Origin: Candidatus Gastranaerophilales bacterium
Lineage (GTDB): Bacteria > Cyanobacteriota > Vampirovibrionia > Gastranaerophilales > Gastranaerophilaceae
DNA: 64,000 bases
Direction: 5' to 3'
Assembly: GCA_944323955.1 (NCBI GenBank)
Contig: CALUUK010000003.1
Coordinates: 62,001-126,000, forward strand
The first letter of the stretch is position 1. Every line of letters starts with the position of its first letter. Positions 1-9,074 of the stretch are shown one piece after another. The translations under genes and the position numbers were made by a program. The notes beneath the pieces were generated by a model. The model was not told where the DNA came from and ran no database searches. It saw only the letters and a list, made by a program, of their open reading frames with translations.

Positions 1-1
1 A

Positions 2-85
2 ATTCAACAATCAAAAATGAATGCATCAAGACTTAACGCATTAAAGTCAAATCCAAGCCAACAACAGCCGGCAGCAAAATCATAG
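2..85 (+). CDS. C-terminal end of an unidentified protein (partial)
   Basis: An open frame runs in from the left edge and stops at TAG. It encodes 27 residues ending in a Gln/Pro/Ala/Ser-rich tail (QQQPAAKS). Only two bases separate the stop from the ATG of the next gene, so the two are probably one operon. The fragment is too short and low in complexity to identify. A chance open frame is possible, but the tight junction favours a real gene end. Confidence 0.5.
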   Translation: MQQSKMNASRLNALKSNPSQQQPAAKS

Positions 86-87
86 AA

Positions 88-765
88 ATGAATAAAACAG
101 AAATAAATAATTTATTATATGCAGAAAAAAATTACTCCAAGATTAAAGAATTACTTCAAAATTCAGACGAATCTTGGAGTTTTAATATACTTGCAAAAAT
201 TTCTTTAAATGAAGGAAAAATAAAACAGGCGCTTGAACTTTTTAAAAAAGCCGGAAACACGGAGTGTATGGGATATTGTTATTTTCTTATGGGGGAATTG
301 CAAAAAGCAATACCGGTTCTTCTTCTGACAAAAGAATCTTCACCGTTCACGAAATGGCTGTTATTCCTTATCTCTTTTAGCGAAGGGAAAACAGATACTC
401 ATCCCACATTCTTTCAAATTAGAAATTTTTATGAACAGGATCTTGAAATGCTTTTAAATACAAAGCAATACAAAATCGTTCAGAAAATTCTTGATAATAA
501 TCCGTATTTTGCAAAGTTTAATTCGGAAGTATACAAATATAGCGCAAGAGTACTTTTTAACCGTGGATTTAATGAAGAAGCGAAGATGTTTTTGAATAAA
601 AGTCTTGATGTGTGCTATAAAGATCCCGAAACCCACTACATATTGGGAGAAATATACACAAAAGAGGGAAACAAAATAAAAGCATTGTCGGAATTTAAGA
701 AGGCTATTGCCATATCGGGGATATATAAACCTGCACAAAAGCGTATAAAAGATTTGCAGGGCTGA
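88..765 (+). CDS. TPR-repeat protein
   Basis: A 225-residue soluble protein with no signal peptide or membrane segment. Helical pairs of tetratricopeptide type are visible near residues 30-60 (NEGKIKQALELFKKAGNTE) and most clearly at about 175-215, where ETHYILGEIYTKEGNKIKAL is followed by EFKKAIAISG, the classic TPR spacing. TPR arrays bind other proteins, so a scaffold role is likely; the partner is unknown. The gene follows the preceding reading frame by two bases and precedes clpC by 62 bases. I infer no specific function. Confidence 0.75.
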   Translation: MNKTEINNLLYAEKNYSKIKELLQNSDESWSFNILAKISLNEGKIKQALELFKKAGNTECMGYCYFLMGELQKAIPVLLLTKESSPFTKWLLFLISFSEGKTDTHPTFFQIRNFYEQDLEMLLNTKQYKIVQKILDNNPYFAKFNSEVYKYSARVLFNRGFNEEAKMFLNKSLDVCYKDPETHYILGEIYTKEGNKIKALSEFKKAIAISGIYKPAQKRIKDLQG

Positions 766-827
766 TTGTATTATTTGTATTATGTTGTAAAATAAATATA
801 TAAGAGTCTTATTAGGAGAAGTAAAGC

Positions 828-3272
828 ATGTTTGAACGTTTTACGGAGAAGGCTATAAAAGTAATAATGCTTGCACAAGAAGAAGCAAGAAGACTGGGTC
901 ATAATTTTGTAGGTACGGAACAGGTATTACTGGGGTTAATAGGTGAAGGAACCGGAGTTGCCGCTAAAACATTGAAGGCAATGGGTGTTACTTTAAAAGA
1001 TGCCAGAGTAGAAGTTGAAAAAATTATAGGCAGAGGTTCGGGCTTCGTTGCGGTAGAAATTCCTTTTACGCCTAGAGCAAAAAGAGTTTTGGAACTATCC
1101 TGGGATGAAGCAAGACAACTCGGACATAATTATATCGGTACGGAACATCTTCTTTTGGGATTGATAAGAGAAGGTGAAGGTGTTGCGGCAAGAGTACTTG
1201 AAAATTTGGGTGTTGATCTTAATAAAGTAAGAAGCAATGTTATAAAAATGCTCGGCGAAACAAAGCCGGCGCAAACATCATCAACATCAAGCTCTTCATC
1301 AGGTAAAACAAAAACCCCGAGTCTTGATGAATTTGGTACAGACTTAACTTTGGCAGCACAGGAACAGCGTCTTGATCCTGTTGTTGGCAGAGAAAAAGAA
1401 ATAGAGCGCGTTATACAAATCCTAGCAAGAAGAACAAAAAATAATCCCGTTCTTCTAGGTGAACCGGGTGTAGGTAAAACGGCAGTTGTTGAAGGGCTTG
1501 CAGCAAGAATAATAAATTCGGAAGTTCCGGACATTTTAGACGGAAAGAAAGTCATTCAGCTTGATATGGGACTTTTGGTTGCGGGTACCAAATACCGCGG
1601 AGAATTTGAAGAACGTCTCAAAAAAATTATGGATGAAATAAGGCAGGCAGGTAATGTAATCCTGGTTATAGATGAAATGCATACCTTAATCGGTGCGGGT
1701 GCCGCAGAAGGGGCAATAGATGCTGCTAACATATTAAAGCCTGCTCTTTCAAGAGGAGAAATTCAGGTTATCGGTGCGACAACCTCGGATGAATACAGAA
1801 AATATGTTGAAAAAGATCCTGCTCTTGAAAGAAGATTCCAATCAATTCTTATTGAAGAGCCGTCTGTTGAAGATACAATTGAAATCATAAAAGGGTTAAA
1901 ACCCAAATATGAAGACCACCACAAACTTACTATTTCCGATGAAGCAATTGTAGCGGCAACAGAACTTTCTTATAAATATATTAACGACAGATTTTTGCCT
2001 GATAAAGCAATAGACATAATAGATGAAGCAGCTTCAAAATTAAGAATTCAAACAAGTGCTCTTCCTCCCGAAGGAAAAGAACTTGAAAAACAGCTTAAAG
2101 AAGTTATCAAGCAAAAAGAAGATGCCATAAGAAATCAGGAGTTTGAAACAGCATCAAACTTAAGAGATGATGAAGCGGATTTAAAAGAAAAAATTCGTGA
2201 AATGTCCTTAAAATGGCGCGAAGATAATGAAGATAATAAGCCGACGGTAACTGCGGAACAGGTTGCACAGGTTGTCAGTATGATGACCGGTATTCCTACA
2301 ACAAAAATAACCGAAGGCGAAAGTGAACGCCTGTTAAAATTGGAAGAGACTCTGCATAAAAGAGTTATCGGGCAGGAACAGGCCATCGTTGCTCTTTCAA
2401 AAGCAATAAGACGTGCAAGAGTCGGCTTAAAATCGCCCAACAGACCAATCGGAAGTTTTATCTTCTCGGGACCTACCGGTGTTGGTAAAACCGAGCTTGC
2501 TAAAGCACTTGCAGAAGCGGTATTCGGCAGTGAAGACAGCATGATTCGTATTGATATGTCAGAATTTATGGAAAAACATTCGACATCAAAATTAATCGGC
2601 TCACCTCCCGGATATGTAGGTTATGATGACGGCGGTCAATTGACCGAACTTATCAGAAAGAAACCCTATAGCGTTATTCTTTTTGACGAAATTGAAAAAG
2701 CACATCCGGATGTATTTAACATAATGCTTCAGATTTTAGATGACGGACGATTAACGGATTCAAAAGGAAGACATGTTAATTTCAAAAATACAATCATCAT
2801 TATGACAAGTAACGTCGGAGCAAGCATGATTACAACCACTAGCAAACTCGGTTTCTCAGTCGCTGATGATGAGCAGAAAGATAAATATGAAAAACTAAAA
2901 GACACTGTAATGGATGAAATGAAAAAAGCATTCCGTCCCGAATTTCTTAACAGAATTGACGATATCATTGTATTTGCGCACCTGTCTAAACCGGAAATCC
3001 GTCAGATTGTGGACTTAATGTTAAATGACTTATTTAAACGTTTAGAATCACAAAATCTGAATATTGAAGTAACGGAAGAAGTCAAAGATTTCCTCGGCGA
3101 AGCAGGATATTCGGAAGCATACGGTGCAAGACCTTTAAGAAGATTAATTCAAAAGAAAATCGAAGACGGTCTCGCAGAAGAAATTCTTTCGGGTAAATAT
3201 CAGCAAGGTGATAAAATCATACTTAAACTCAAAGATCAAAAAATCGTTTTTGAGAGCGAAAAAGCAGAATAA
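828..3272 (+). CDS. clpC: ATP-dependent Clp protease ATP-binding subunit ClpC
   Basis: An 814-residue Hsp100 unfoldase that feeds substrates to ClpP in the cytoplasm. Two Clp-N repeats fill about residues 1-145. AAA module 1 has Walker A GEPGVGKT near 211 and Walker B VIDE near 281. A UVR-type coiled middle domain ([20 protein letters not shown]) lies at about 427-460, which separates ClpC from ClpA and ClpB. AAA module 2 has GPTGVGKT near 548. The length is typical for ClpC of cyanobacteria and Firmicutes. An AGGAGA ribosome-binding site precedes the ATG and a strong terminator follows. No clpP or mcsAB genes are adjacent. Confidence 0.97.
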   Translation: MFERFTEKAIKVIMLAQEEARRLGHNFVGTEQVLLGLIGEGTGVAAKTLKAMGVTLKDARVEVEKIIGRGSGFVAVEIPFTPRAKRVLELSWDEARQLGHNYIGTEHLLLGLIREGEGVAARVLENLGVDLNKVRSNVIKMLGETKPAQTSSTSSSSSGKTKTPSLDEFGTDLTLAAQEQRLDPVVGREKEIERVIQILARRTKNNPVLLGEPGVGKTAVVEGLAARIINSEVPDILDGKKVIQLDMGLLVAGTKYRGEFEERLKKIMDEIRQAGNVILVIDEMHTLIGAGAAEGAIDAANILKPALSRGEIQVIGATTSDEYRKYVEKDPALERRFQSILIEEPSVEDTIEIIKGLKPKYEDHHKLTISDEAIVAATELSYKYINDRFLPDKAIDIIDEAASKLRIQTSALPPEGKELEKQLKEVIKQKEDAIRNQEFETASNLRDDEADLKEKIREMSLKWREDNEDNKPTVTAEQVAQVVSMMTGIPTTKITEGESERLLKLEETLHKRVIGQEQAIVALSKAIRRARVGLKSPNRPIGSFIFSGPTGVGKTELAKALAEAVFGSEDSMIRIDMSEFMEKHSTSKLIGSPPGYVGYDDGGQLTELIRKKPYSVILFDEIEKAHPDVFNIMLQILDDGRLTDSKGRHVNFKNTIIIMTSNVGASMITTTSKLGFSVADDEQKDKYEKLKDTVMDEMKKAFRPEFLNRIDDIIVFAHLSKPEIRQIVDLMLNDLFKRLESQNLNIEVTEEVKDFLGEAGYSEAYGARPLRRLIQKKIEDGLAEEILSGKYQQGDKIILKLKDQKIVFESEKAE

Positions 3273-3275
3273 AAG

Positions 3276-3306
3276 AAAAAGCCTCCCATCAGGGGGCTTT
3301 TTTTTT
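3276..3306 (+). terminator. Intrinsic terminator of clpC
   Basis: AAGCCTCCC and AGGGGGCTT form an eight-pair stem (one G-T) around a short loop, followed by nine T. It lies four bases after the clpC stop codon. Confidence 0.9.
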
Positions 3307-3445
3307 CGCAAAAAACATGTTAGAATACAAGTATGAGAAAAATATTGTTGAACTGTTTATCATCTTATTCATCTGACACCTGAAGTGAGTGTTCTCGTTT
3401 TTAGTGTCAATTTAATTTTAAAGAATAAGAGTAAAGGCGGTTTTT

Positions 3446-3673
3446 ATGCATAGATTTTCATTGCATTTCTCGGTAATGTTTTTATTACTGGCAGTTTTGA
3501 TGCTGTTCGGTGTATTATACTTTAATATGCCGATGTTATTAAGCGGTAATAAATTAGTATGGTTCGTTTTATTGAATTCGTTGATGTTTGTCGGCGTCGG
3601 TATATTTTTTGTCGTATTCAAAGACAGAATTTTTCTTTACTTTGAAAATTACAGAAGAGAGAAACAAATTTAA
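3446..3673 (+). CDS. Small two-helix membrane protein, function unknown
   Basis: A 75-residue protein with two hydrophobic segments, at about 7-30 (FSVMFLLLAVLMLFGVLYF) and 38-60 (LVWFVLLNSLMFVGVGIFFV), and a basic tail ending RREKQI. This fits a small inner-membrane hairpin protein. A purine-rich AAAGGCGG sits ahead of the ATG. Its end overlaps the convergent lipA gene by four bases, which is common for real neighbours in compact genomes. I recognise no family. Confidence 0.6.
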   Translation: MHRFSLHFSVMFLLLAVLMLFGVLYFNMPMLLSGNKLVWFVLLNSLMFVGVGIFFVVFKDRIFLYFENYRREKQI

Positions 3674-4518
3674 CCTTCGGGAAAAATACTTGCCGCATTA
3701 TATGAACTTCTTGTAAGCGGAGAAAAGAAGGTATGTTTTATGCCGATTTTCCGGGCAATAAGGGTTAATTCTTCATATTCACAGGGTTTATAATAGCGAA
3801 CAACTTCAAGATGCTGTTTTGAAGGCTGAATATATTGACCGATAGTAACTATATCGCATTTTATTCCGGCTAAATCTTCAAATGTATTTATAAGTTCTTC
3901 TTTTGTTTCACCAAGTCCGACCATTAAACCCGTTTTTGTTAAAATATTCGATGTTTCTTTTATATATTGCAAAAATTCTAATGAGCGGCTATATTCTGCC
4001 TGCGGGCGGGCTTTTCTATATAAAGACGGAACAGTTTCAATATTATGGTTAAAAACATCGGGTTTTTCCTGAATAACAGTATCAATACTATTTTTATTAC
4101 CCTTAAAGTCCGGTGTTAAGACTTCTGTTCTTACTTTAGAATCGGCTTTTTTTATTTGCTTTATTACAGAAGCAAAATGATTTGCCCCGCCGTCAGGTAA
4201 ATCGTCTCTTGTAACCGATGTAATAACAACATATTTAAGAGAAAGTTTTAAAACCGCATCTGCAATTTTTTGAGGTTCTTCAGGATTTAAAGGTTCGGGG
4301 AGAGCACAGGAAATATTACAGAATCTGCAATTACGCGTACAATTTTTACCCATAATCAAAAATGTAGCGGTATTTTTAGCATAACACTCACTTTTATTCG
4401 GACAGCGCGCAGACTCGCAAACAGTATTAAGACAATTATCCTTCAAGACATGTCTTACTGTTTTTGTCTTTTCTGTATCTATAATTCCTTTTTTTAAATA
4501 TTCGGGCAATCTTTGCAT
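3670..4518 (-). CDS. lipA: Lipoyl synthase LipA
   Basis: A 282-residue radical-SAM enzyme that inserts two sulfurs into octanoyl groups on lipoyl domains. The auxiliary cluster motif CX4CX5C is at C34, C39 and C45, and the radical-SAM CX3CX2C at C60, C64 and C67. The C-terminal RSSY, whose serine ligates the auxiliary cluster, is present (LTRSSYNAA). No lipB or 2-oxoacid dehydrogenase gene is adjacent. Translation probably starts without a leader: an extended -10 element lies six bases before the ATG, with no Shine-Dalgarno site. Confidence 0.96.
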   Translation of the reverse strand: MQRLPEYLKKGIIDTEKTKTVRHVLKDNCLNTVCESARCPNKSECYAKNTATFLIMGKNCTRNCRFCNISCALPEPLNPEEPQKIADAVLKLSLKYVVITSVTRDDLPDGGANHFASVIKQIKKADSKVRTEVLTPDFKGNKNSIDTVIQEKPDVFNHNIETVPSLYRKARPQAEYSRSLEFLQYIKETSNILTKTGLMVGLGETKEELINTFEDLAGIKCDIVTIGQYIQPSKQHLEVVRYYKPCEYEELTLIARKIGIKHTFFSPLTRSSYNAASIFPEG

Positions 4519-4524
4519 AAAAAA

Positions 4525-4533
4525 ATTATAGCA
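4525..4533 (-). promoter_or_regulatory. Extended -10 promoter of lipA, leaderless start
   Basis: On the minus strand TGCTATAAT (TGn plus a perfect TATAAT) ends six bases before the lipA ATG. Transcription starting 6-7 bases after the -10 would begin at or next to the A of the start codon. The -35 region is weak, as expected for an extended -10 promoter. Confidence 0.6.
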
Positions 4534-4542
4534 TAACCGATA

Positions 4543-5226
4543 TTATTTATTTACCAGCAGAGCCATTGGCCCATAATCAAAAGTAAACTCCACCATATCA
4601 TCCGCGCTCGGGAATACAATTTCAGAATAATTATTTGTAACAGCTTCCGCTTTTGCAACGGAATTAGTCATATAATTAAACCCGACAAGAACGGATATCA
4701 AAATAAGTGCACTCAGCATTATACCTATTATAACAGCCGCACGTTTATAAACGGCATCAAAAGTATATTTATTTTCGTCTTTAAGCTGTTTTATTATTTT
4801 TTTTGAGAAATTCACATTCAAATTATCTTTGAATACAGCCGTAGAATGACGAATATTATTTCTTAAAGTATAAGCATTTGCAAGTTCGACTCTGGCAGGT
4901 TTAGATTTTAAAAGGTATTTTCTAAATTTAACACTTTCATCATAGCTGAGTTCATCGTCTATATATGGTGATATATTTTTATAAAAAGTTTCATATTCAC
5001 GAATATTAAAAAGCTGATTTGCTTCCACGCGTTCAAATTCATTCAATAATTTTTCATATTCAAAATGCAAGTTTTTAACAATTTTCTTCATTTCTAAATA
5101 CTTAGTATAGCAATCGCTGCAATACTTAAAATGATTCTCAACAAACAATCTGTCTTCGTCACTTAATTTATGTTCAATATACGAAAGAAGCATTGAAGTA
5201 ATCTTCTTGCATTCGGCATTATTCAA
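4543..5226 (-). CDS. Anti-sigma factor with N-terminal zinc-binding motif
   Basis: A 227-residue protein with a ZAS-type HX3CX2C motif (H32, C36, C39) in NHFKYCSDC, one membrane helix at about 164-187 (AAVIIGIMLSALILISVLVG) and a short external tail. This is the layout of membrane anti-sigma factors that hold an ECF sigma factor at the membrane. The gene starts 13 bases after the sigma gene on the same strand, so the two are co-transcribed. The middle part (residues 75-130) is helical and may be a second weak copy of the anti-sigma fold. The signal that releases the sigma factor is unknown. Confidence 0.82.
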   Translation of the reverse strand: MNNAECKKITSMLLSYIEHKLSDEDRLFVENHFKYCSDCYTKYLEMKKIVKNLHFEYEKLLNEFERVEANQLFNIREYETFYKNISPYIDDELSYDESVKFRKYLLKSKPARVELANAYTLRNNIRHSTAVFKDNLNVNFSKKIIKQLKDENKYTFDAVYKRAAVIIGIMLSALILISVLVGFNYMTNSVAKAEAVTNNYSEIVFPSADDMVEFTFDYGPMALLVNK

Positions 5227-5239
5227 ATTTATTTCTCCT

Positions 5240-5815
5240 CTATGTTAAATAAGGTTTTAAGTATTCCTGCATTTTACTTCTGGCCCGGGCAATTCTTGAT
5301 TTTACGGTTCCAACATTTGTTTTTGTTATTTTTGCTATTTCTTCATAACTTAAACCCTGCAATTCTCTAAGAATGATTACAAGCCTGAAGTTTGCCGGCA
5401 AAGCACATATTGTTTCTTGTATAATTTCCGTAAGTTCTTTTCCCATTGTTTTATCATCCGGATTTAGTGTATTATCACAAATATGAAGCACGCAGCTTTC
5501 ATTTTCTTCATCGTTATGCCAGAAAGTGTCAATTGATACGGTATCGGGAATTCTTTGTTTTTTACGAAGTTCATCATAAAAAAGATTAGAAATAATCTGT
5601 CCCAGCCATGACTTAAACAGTTTGGGATTTTTAAGAGTTTTTATATTTTTGGACATTCTAAAAAGAGCCTCCTGCGTCAAATCGGAAACACTTTCCTTAT
5701 TTGCACCAAAATAGCAAAATGAAGCATAAACATTCTTTTGTTCACGTCTGATAAGCTCTTCCAAAGCATCATAGTCATCGCTTTGAGCAGTACAAATCAA
5801 ATCGTAAGAATTCAT
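5240..5815 (-). CDS. ECF-family RNA polymerase sigma factor
   Basis: A sigma-70 family factor of about 191 residues. Region 2 covers DALEELIRREQKNVYASF and SVSDLTQEALFRM, with the DLTQE core-binding signature. Region 4 is the C-terminal helix-turn-helix (LQGLSYEEIAKITKTNVGTV followed by KSRIARARSKM). I chose the ATG that gives MNSYDLICTAQ, because this gives a normal ECF length. The frame is open to a GTG at 5893, but that extension is basic and unlike the family. The paired anti-sigma gene follows at 13 bases. A long leader with a stem-loop lies upstream. Confidence 0.9.
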   Translation of the reverse strand: MNSYDLICTAQSDDYDALEELIRREQKNVYASFCYFGANKESVSDLTQEALFRMSKNIKTLKNPKLFKSWLGQIISNLFYDELRKKQRIPDTVSIDTFWHNDEENESCVLHICDNTLNPDDKTMGKELTEIIQETICALPANFRLVIILRELQGLSYEEIAKITKTNVGTVKSRIARARSKMQEYLKPYLT

Positions 5816-5942
5816 ATCTCTGTATTTCTTTTTGGAAAAACCTCTCAAACAGATACCCCTTTTTGTATTTAATCTAGTGTCGCAGTTTGTCACCGTCTCA
5901 TCGCCGCCGCCACACTGCTCACTTTTTCAAGTTGCCACTCTC

Positions 5943-5980
5943 AAAAATTCACTCACGCCTTGGGCTTATCGTGAATTTTT
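5943..5980. other. Stem-loop in the leader of the sigma/anti-sigma operon
   Basis: AAAAATTCAC and GTGAATTTTT form a perfect 10-pair stem around an 18-base loop. The surrounding 5890-5990 stretch is noticeably richer in G and C than other intergenic DNA here. Read on the minus strand the stem lies about 130 bases upstream of the chosen sigma-factor start. It could be a terminator or attenuator (the right arm ends in T on the plus strand) or a remnant of another element. Confidence 0.45.
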
Positions 5981-6103
5981 GTTCGGACAATTTCTAATCC
6001 AAAAATACGAAAAAAAGAAACCCCATACTATAACCTGTACAGTATAAACAACAGGCTATATATTTCATTAATATAAATATTAAAATATATATAAATAAAA
6101 CAC

Positions 6104-6132
6104 TTGACTATCAATTATGCTTTAGATAAACT
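6104..6132 (+). promoter_or_regulatory. Probable promoter of tRNA-Glu
   Basis: TTGACT, a 17-base spacer and TAAACT lie about 15 bases before the first base of the tRNA. The -35 is near consensus and the -10 is weaker. Confidence 0.5.
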
Positions 6133-6147
6133 TATAAATGTTGACGG

Positions 6148-6223
6148 GCTCCCATCGTCTAGAGGCCTAGGACACATCCCTTTCACGGATGCGACAGGGG
6201 TTCAAATCCCCTTGGGAGTACCA
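6148..6223 (+). tRNA. tRNA-Glu (anticodon TTC), CCA encoded
   Basis: A full cloverleaf: acceptor arms GCTCCCA and TGGGAGT, anticodon loop CTTTCAC with TTC, T-loop TTCAAAT and an encoded CCA end. The first pair is G-T, a small departure from a perfect acceptor stem. The gene is convergent with gatB, which acts on mischarged Glu-tRNA(Gln). Two hairpins follow that stop transcription. Confidence 0.93.
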
Positions 6224-6234
6224 TTTTATTATAA

Positions 6235-6258
6235 GGAGCCGATAAGGCTCATTTTTTT
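6235..6258 (+). terminator. Intrinsic terminator of tRNA-Glu
   Basis: GAGCC, loop GATAA, GGCTC, then A and eight T, beginning about 12 bases after the CCA end. Confidence 0.75.
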
Positions 6259-6270
6259 TGGGAGAAACAT

Positions 6271-6304
6271 AAAAAAAGAATAAAGTTAAACTTTATTCTT
6301 TTTT
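6271..6304. terminator. Bidirectional terminator between tRNA-Glu and gatB
   Basis: An A/T-rich perfect inverted repeat (AAAAGAATAAAGTT against AACTTTATTCTTTT) with A before it and T after it, so it can stop transcription both ways. It lies 24 bases past the gatB stop on that gene's strand. Confidence 0.8.
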
Positions 6305-6327
6305 CATTCATATATAACGTTGATTTA

Positions 6328-7788
6328 TTAACCGTCTAAAGCCGATTTCAAAAGTTTATTAAGCGTTTGCGGATTTGCTCTTCCTTGGGTTTCTTTCATA
6401 ACCTGCCCTACAAAGAAACCAAAGAGCTTATCTCTTCCGCCTCTGTATAATTCAACCTGTGAAGGATTATTTGCAATGACCTTATCAATAATTTCTTTTA
6501 AAGCACCTTCATCTGAAATTACGCTTAAGCCTTGTTTTTCAACGAGTTCTTTTGCACTTCCGCCTTCTTTTAACAATGTCACAACCAATTGCTTGCCTAT
6601 ATTATTTGAAATAGAACCGGAAGTTACAAGTTTAATCAACTCAGCAAAAGATTCAACCGTAAGTTTTGTCTCTTCAATTGTAACTTTTTCTTCTTTTAAA
6701 TATGCGGCTATTTCTTTCATAAGGAAGTTATTTGCAGTCTTAGGGTCAGACCCGAGTTCAACAGCTTTATCATAGAAAAACGCAATATCCATCTGTTCAA
6801 CTAAGACATTAGCATCATAAGGCGTTAAACCGTAAGAAACATATCTTTGTCTTCTTGCAGCGGGAAGTTCAGGCATAGTCGCAGCAATTTCATTAACCCA
6901 TTCACGGGAGATTTCAAGCGGCATTAAATCCGGCTCTGGGAAATATCTGTAGTCATGTGCGTCTTCTTTTCCTCTCATCGACTTTGTAACGCCCTGATTG
7001 TCATCCCACAATCTTGTTTCCTGAACAACTTCTTCACCCGATTCCACCAAATCAATTTGTCTGTCGATTTCATATTCGATAGCTCTTTGAAGCGCTCTAA
7101 AACTGTTTACATTTTTAATCTCGGCTCTTGTACCGAATTCTTTTTGTCCGATAGGACGCACTGAAATATTTGCGTCACATCTCATTGAACCTTCTTCCAA
7201 ATTGCCGTCACAAACACCGATATATCTCAATATTGTTCTTAATTCTTCCATATAAGCTCTTGCTTCATCAGATGAGCGCATATCAGGTTCTGATACTATT
7301 TCAAGAAGAGGTGTGCCTGCTCTGTTTAAATCTACAAGAGAATAGCTTGAACCTGCAATACCGGAAGCACCCATATGGACAAGTTTTCCGGCATCTTCTT
7401 CCAAATGAGCCCTTGTTATACCTATTCTTTTGCCTTCTATATCAATATGACCGTTTATACATATCGGTTGGTCATATTGTGAAATTTGATAACCTTTTGG
7501 TAAGTCAGGATAAAAATATTGTTTTCTGTCAAATTTGCAGAATTGAGGAATTGTACAATTAAGTGCAAGCCCAGTCAAAATACCCATATTTACACATTCT
7601 TTGTTAAGAACGGGAAGGACACCGGGCATGCCAAGCGTTATCGGGCTTACCTGGGTATTTTGCTCATTTCCGAACTCTGTTGAATCACACGCAAATATCT
7701 TAGACTTTGTTTTTAATTGTGCATGAACCTCTAAACCTATTACAACTTCATATTTTTTTCTTAACTCTTCCATTGTCGCCATAGACAT
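6328..7788 (-). CDS. gatB: Asp/Glu-tRNA amidotransferase subunit B
   Basis: A 486-residue GatB, the subunit of GatCAB that activates mischarged Glu-tRNA(Gln) or Asp-tRNA(Asn) for amidation. The family start YEVVIGLEVHAQLKTKSKIF is at residues 14-33, the signature PDLPKGYQISQYDQPI near 94, and the helical YqeY-like tail fills the last 150 residues. AGAGG precedes the ATG at seven bases. gatA and gatC are not in the window. Like most bacteria with GatCAB, the organism probably makes Gln-tRNA by the indirect route. Confidence 0.97.
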   Translation of the reverse strand: MSMATMEELRKKYEVVIGLEVHAQLKTKSKIFACDSTEFGNEQNTQVSPITLGMPGVLPVLNKECVNMGILTGLALNCTIPQFCKFDRKQYFYPDLPKGYQISQYDQPICINGHIDIEGKRIGITRAHLEEDAGKLVHMGASGIAGSSYSLVDLNRAGTPLLEIVSEPDMRSSDEARAYMEELRTILRYIGVCDGNLEEGSMRCDANISVRPIGQKEFGTRAEIKNVNSFRALQRAIEYEIDRQIDLVESGEEVVQETRLWDDNQGVTKSMRGKEDAHDYRYFPEPDLMPLEISREWVNEIAATMPELPAARRQRYVSYGLTPYDANVLVEQMDIAFFYDKAVELGSDPKTANNFLMKEIAAYLKEEKVTIEETKLTVESFAELIKLVTSGSISNNIGKQLVVTLLKEGGSAKELVEKQGLSVISDEGALKEIIDKVIANNPSQVELYRGGRDKLFGFFVGQVMKETQGRANPQTLNKLLKSALDG

Positions 7789-7843
7789 ATCAAAACCTCT
7801 AATTTACAATCCTTTTTATATAGATGATATCACGAACATTGAA

Positions 7844-8380
7844 CTAGAGAAAGAAAAATCTTGCAACAATAACCGCCATAACAATACCGATTAAATCTGC
7901 AATTATACCCGTTAACAAAGCATATCTGTATTTTTTTATCCCCACAGCGCCAAAATATACCGTTAATACATAAAATGTTGTTTCGGAACTTCCCATCATA
8001 ATCGCTGCAAGTTTTGAAGTATAAGAATTTACATCATTATTTGAAATTATATCCGAAAACACACCAAGTGCAGCACTACCGGATAATGAGCGTACAAAAG
8101 CAAGCGGCAAAATCTCCGCCGGCATATGAATTTTGGCAAGTATACCGGAAAACATTACAGAAACAGATTCTATTACCCCCGAGGCTCTCAGCATTGAAAC
8201 AGCAACAATTATCGCAACAAGATACGGGATTATATTAACCGTTACTTTAACACCGTCTTTTGCTCCTTCAATAAAAGATTCATAAACAGCAACTTTTCTA
8301 ATAAGTGCAACCGTCAAAATAATTAAAATTATTGACGGCAAAGCCCATAAAGAAATCAAATCAATAACTGTTCTAAGCAT
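7844..8380 (-). CDS. spmB: SpmB-like nucleoside-recognition (Gate) membrane protein
   Basis: A 178-residue membrane protein matching the Gate domain of spore maturation protein B (TVNIIPYLVAIIVAVSMLRA and MMGSSETTFYVLTVYFGAVG are typical). It has four or five hydrophobic segments. A strong GGGAGG ribosome-binding site precedes it and its start overlaps the end of spmA by eight bases, so the pair is translationally coupled. In Bacillus the pair is linked to spore core dehydration, but homologues are widespread in bacteria that do not sporulate, where the transported substrate is unknown. Confidence 0.88.
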   Translation of the reverse strand: MLRTVIDLISLWALPSIILIILTVALIRKVAVYESFIEGAKDGVKVTVNIIPYLVAIIVAVSMLRASGVIESVSVMFSGILAKIHMPAEILPLAFVRSLSGSAALGVFSDIISNNDVNSYTSKLAAIMMGSSETTFYVLTVYFGAVGIKKYRYALLTGIIADLIGIVMAVIVARFFFL

Positions 8381-8978
8381 CTTTTTCCTCCCTTATAATC
8401 TGCGGAGGAAAAATATGTTTAAATATTTTAGCTGTTAATATTGCACCTATAAACGCCGTTAGAGTTACTATAAAAGTGGGGACAATAATCTCCGTAGGAT
8501 TTTCACATCCGTTTGCGGCAAGAATTGCTATGACAGTTGCGGGAATTAATTGAAATCCTGCGGTATTCATAGCAAGCAATGTACACATGGAATCCGAGGC
8601 GCTTTCTTTATCTTTATTTAACTCTTGCATGCCCGATATTGCTTTTATTCCGATTGGAGTTGCGGCATTGGCAAGACCAAGAGCATTTGCGGAAAAATTC
8701 ATTGCCACATCTCCTATAATTTTGCTATCGGCAGGTATTTCCGGGAAAATAAGTTTGGCGGCAGGACGCAGGATTTTGGACAAAAATTCAACAATACCCG
8801 ATTTTTCGGCAATTTTCATTATTCCGAGCCAAAAAGTCATAATGCCTAACAGAGTAAGTATTATTTTAACCGCCAGCTGGGTGCCTGATAATATTGCATT
8901 CACAACTTCGCTTAATGTGCCGTTAATTGCACCGAATACAACAGATATAACAATTAAGAAATACCAGATATAATTCAT
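8373..8978 (-). CDS. spmA: SpmA-like nucleoside-recognition (Gate) membrane protein
   Basis: A 201-residue partner of SpmB. The family signature is visible at about 70-125 (IFPEIPADSKIIGDVAMNFS, ANALGLANAATPIGIKAI, LLAMNTAGFQLIPATVIAI). It has about five membrane segments. It is first in a two-gene operon. The promoter lies so close to the ATG that the transcript would have only two or three bases of leader. No sporulation genes are seen elsewhere in the window, so a sporulation role is not supported. Confidence 0.88.
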   Translation of the reverse strand: MNYIWYFLIVISVVFGAINGTLSEVVNAILSGTQLAVKIILTLLGIMTFWLGIMKIAEKSGIVEFLSKILRPAAKLIFPEIPADSKIIGDVAMNFSANALGLANAATPIGIKAISGMQELNKDKESASDSMCTLLAMNTAGFQLIPATVIAILAANGCENPTEIIVPTFIVTLTAFIGAILTAKIFKHIFPPQIIREEKDA

Positions 8979-8987
8979 AGTAAGATT

Positions 8988-9016
8988 ATTGTATGTGATA
9001 AGGATTAAAAAATCAA
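8988..9016 (-). promoter_or_regulatory. Promoter of spmAB, almost leaderless
   Basis: On the minus strand TTGATT, a 17-base spacer and TACAAT end nine bases before the spmA ATG. No Shine-Dalgarno sequence fits between. Confidence 0.55.
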
Positions 9017-9025
9017 AATTGTATA

Positions 9026-9054
9026 TTGACGAAACATTTTTATCATTTTATGAT
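9026..9054 (+). promoter_or_regulatory. Promoter of tRNA-Leu
   Basis: TTGACG, 17 bases, TATGAT, ending about 20 bases before the mature tRNA. Five of six bases match consensus in each box. Confidence 0.7.
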
Positions 9055-9074
9055 ATTGGATGAATGCGAGACTT

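Noticed and set aside
3330-3375. 13-codon leader peptide upstream of the small membrane-protein gene
   Set aside because: No ribosome-binding site, no codon pattern of an attenuator and no terminator/antiterminator pair follow it.
5816-5893. N-terminal extension of the ECF sigma factor from a GTG
   Set aside because: The extra 26 residues are basic and unlike sigma region 1 or 2; the internal ATG gives the usual family length and start.
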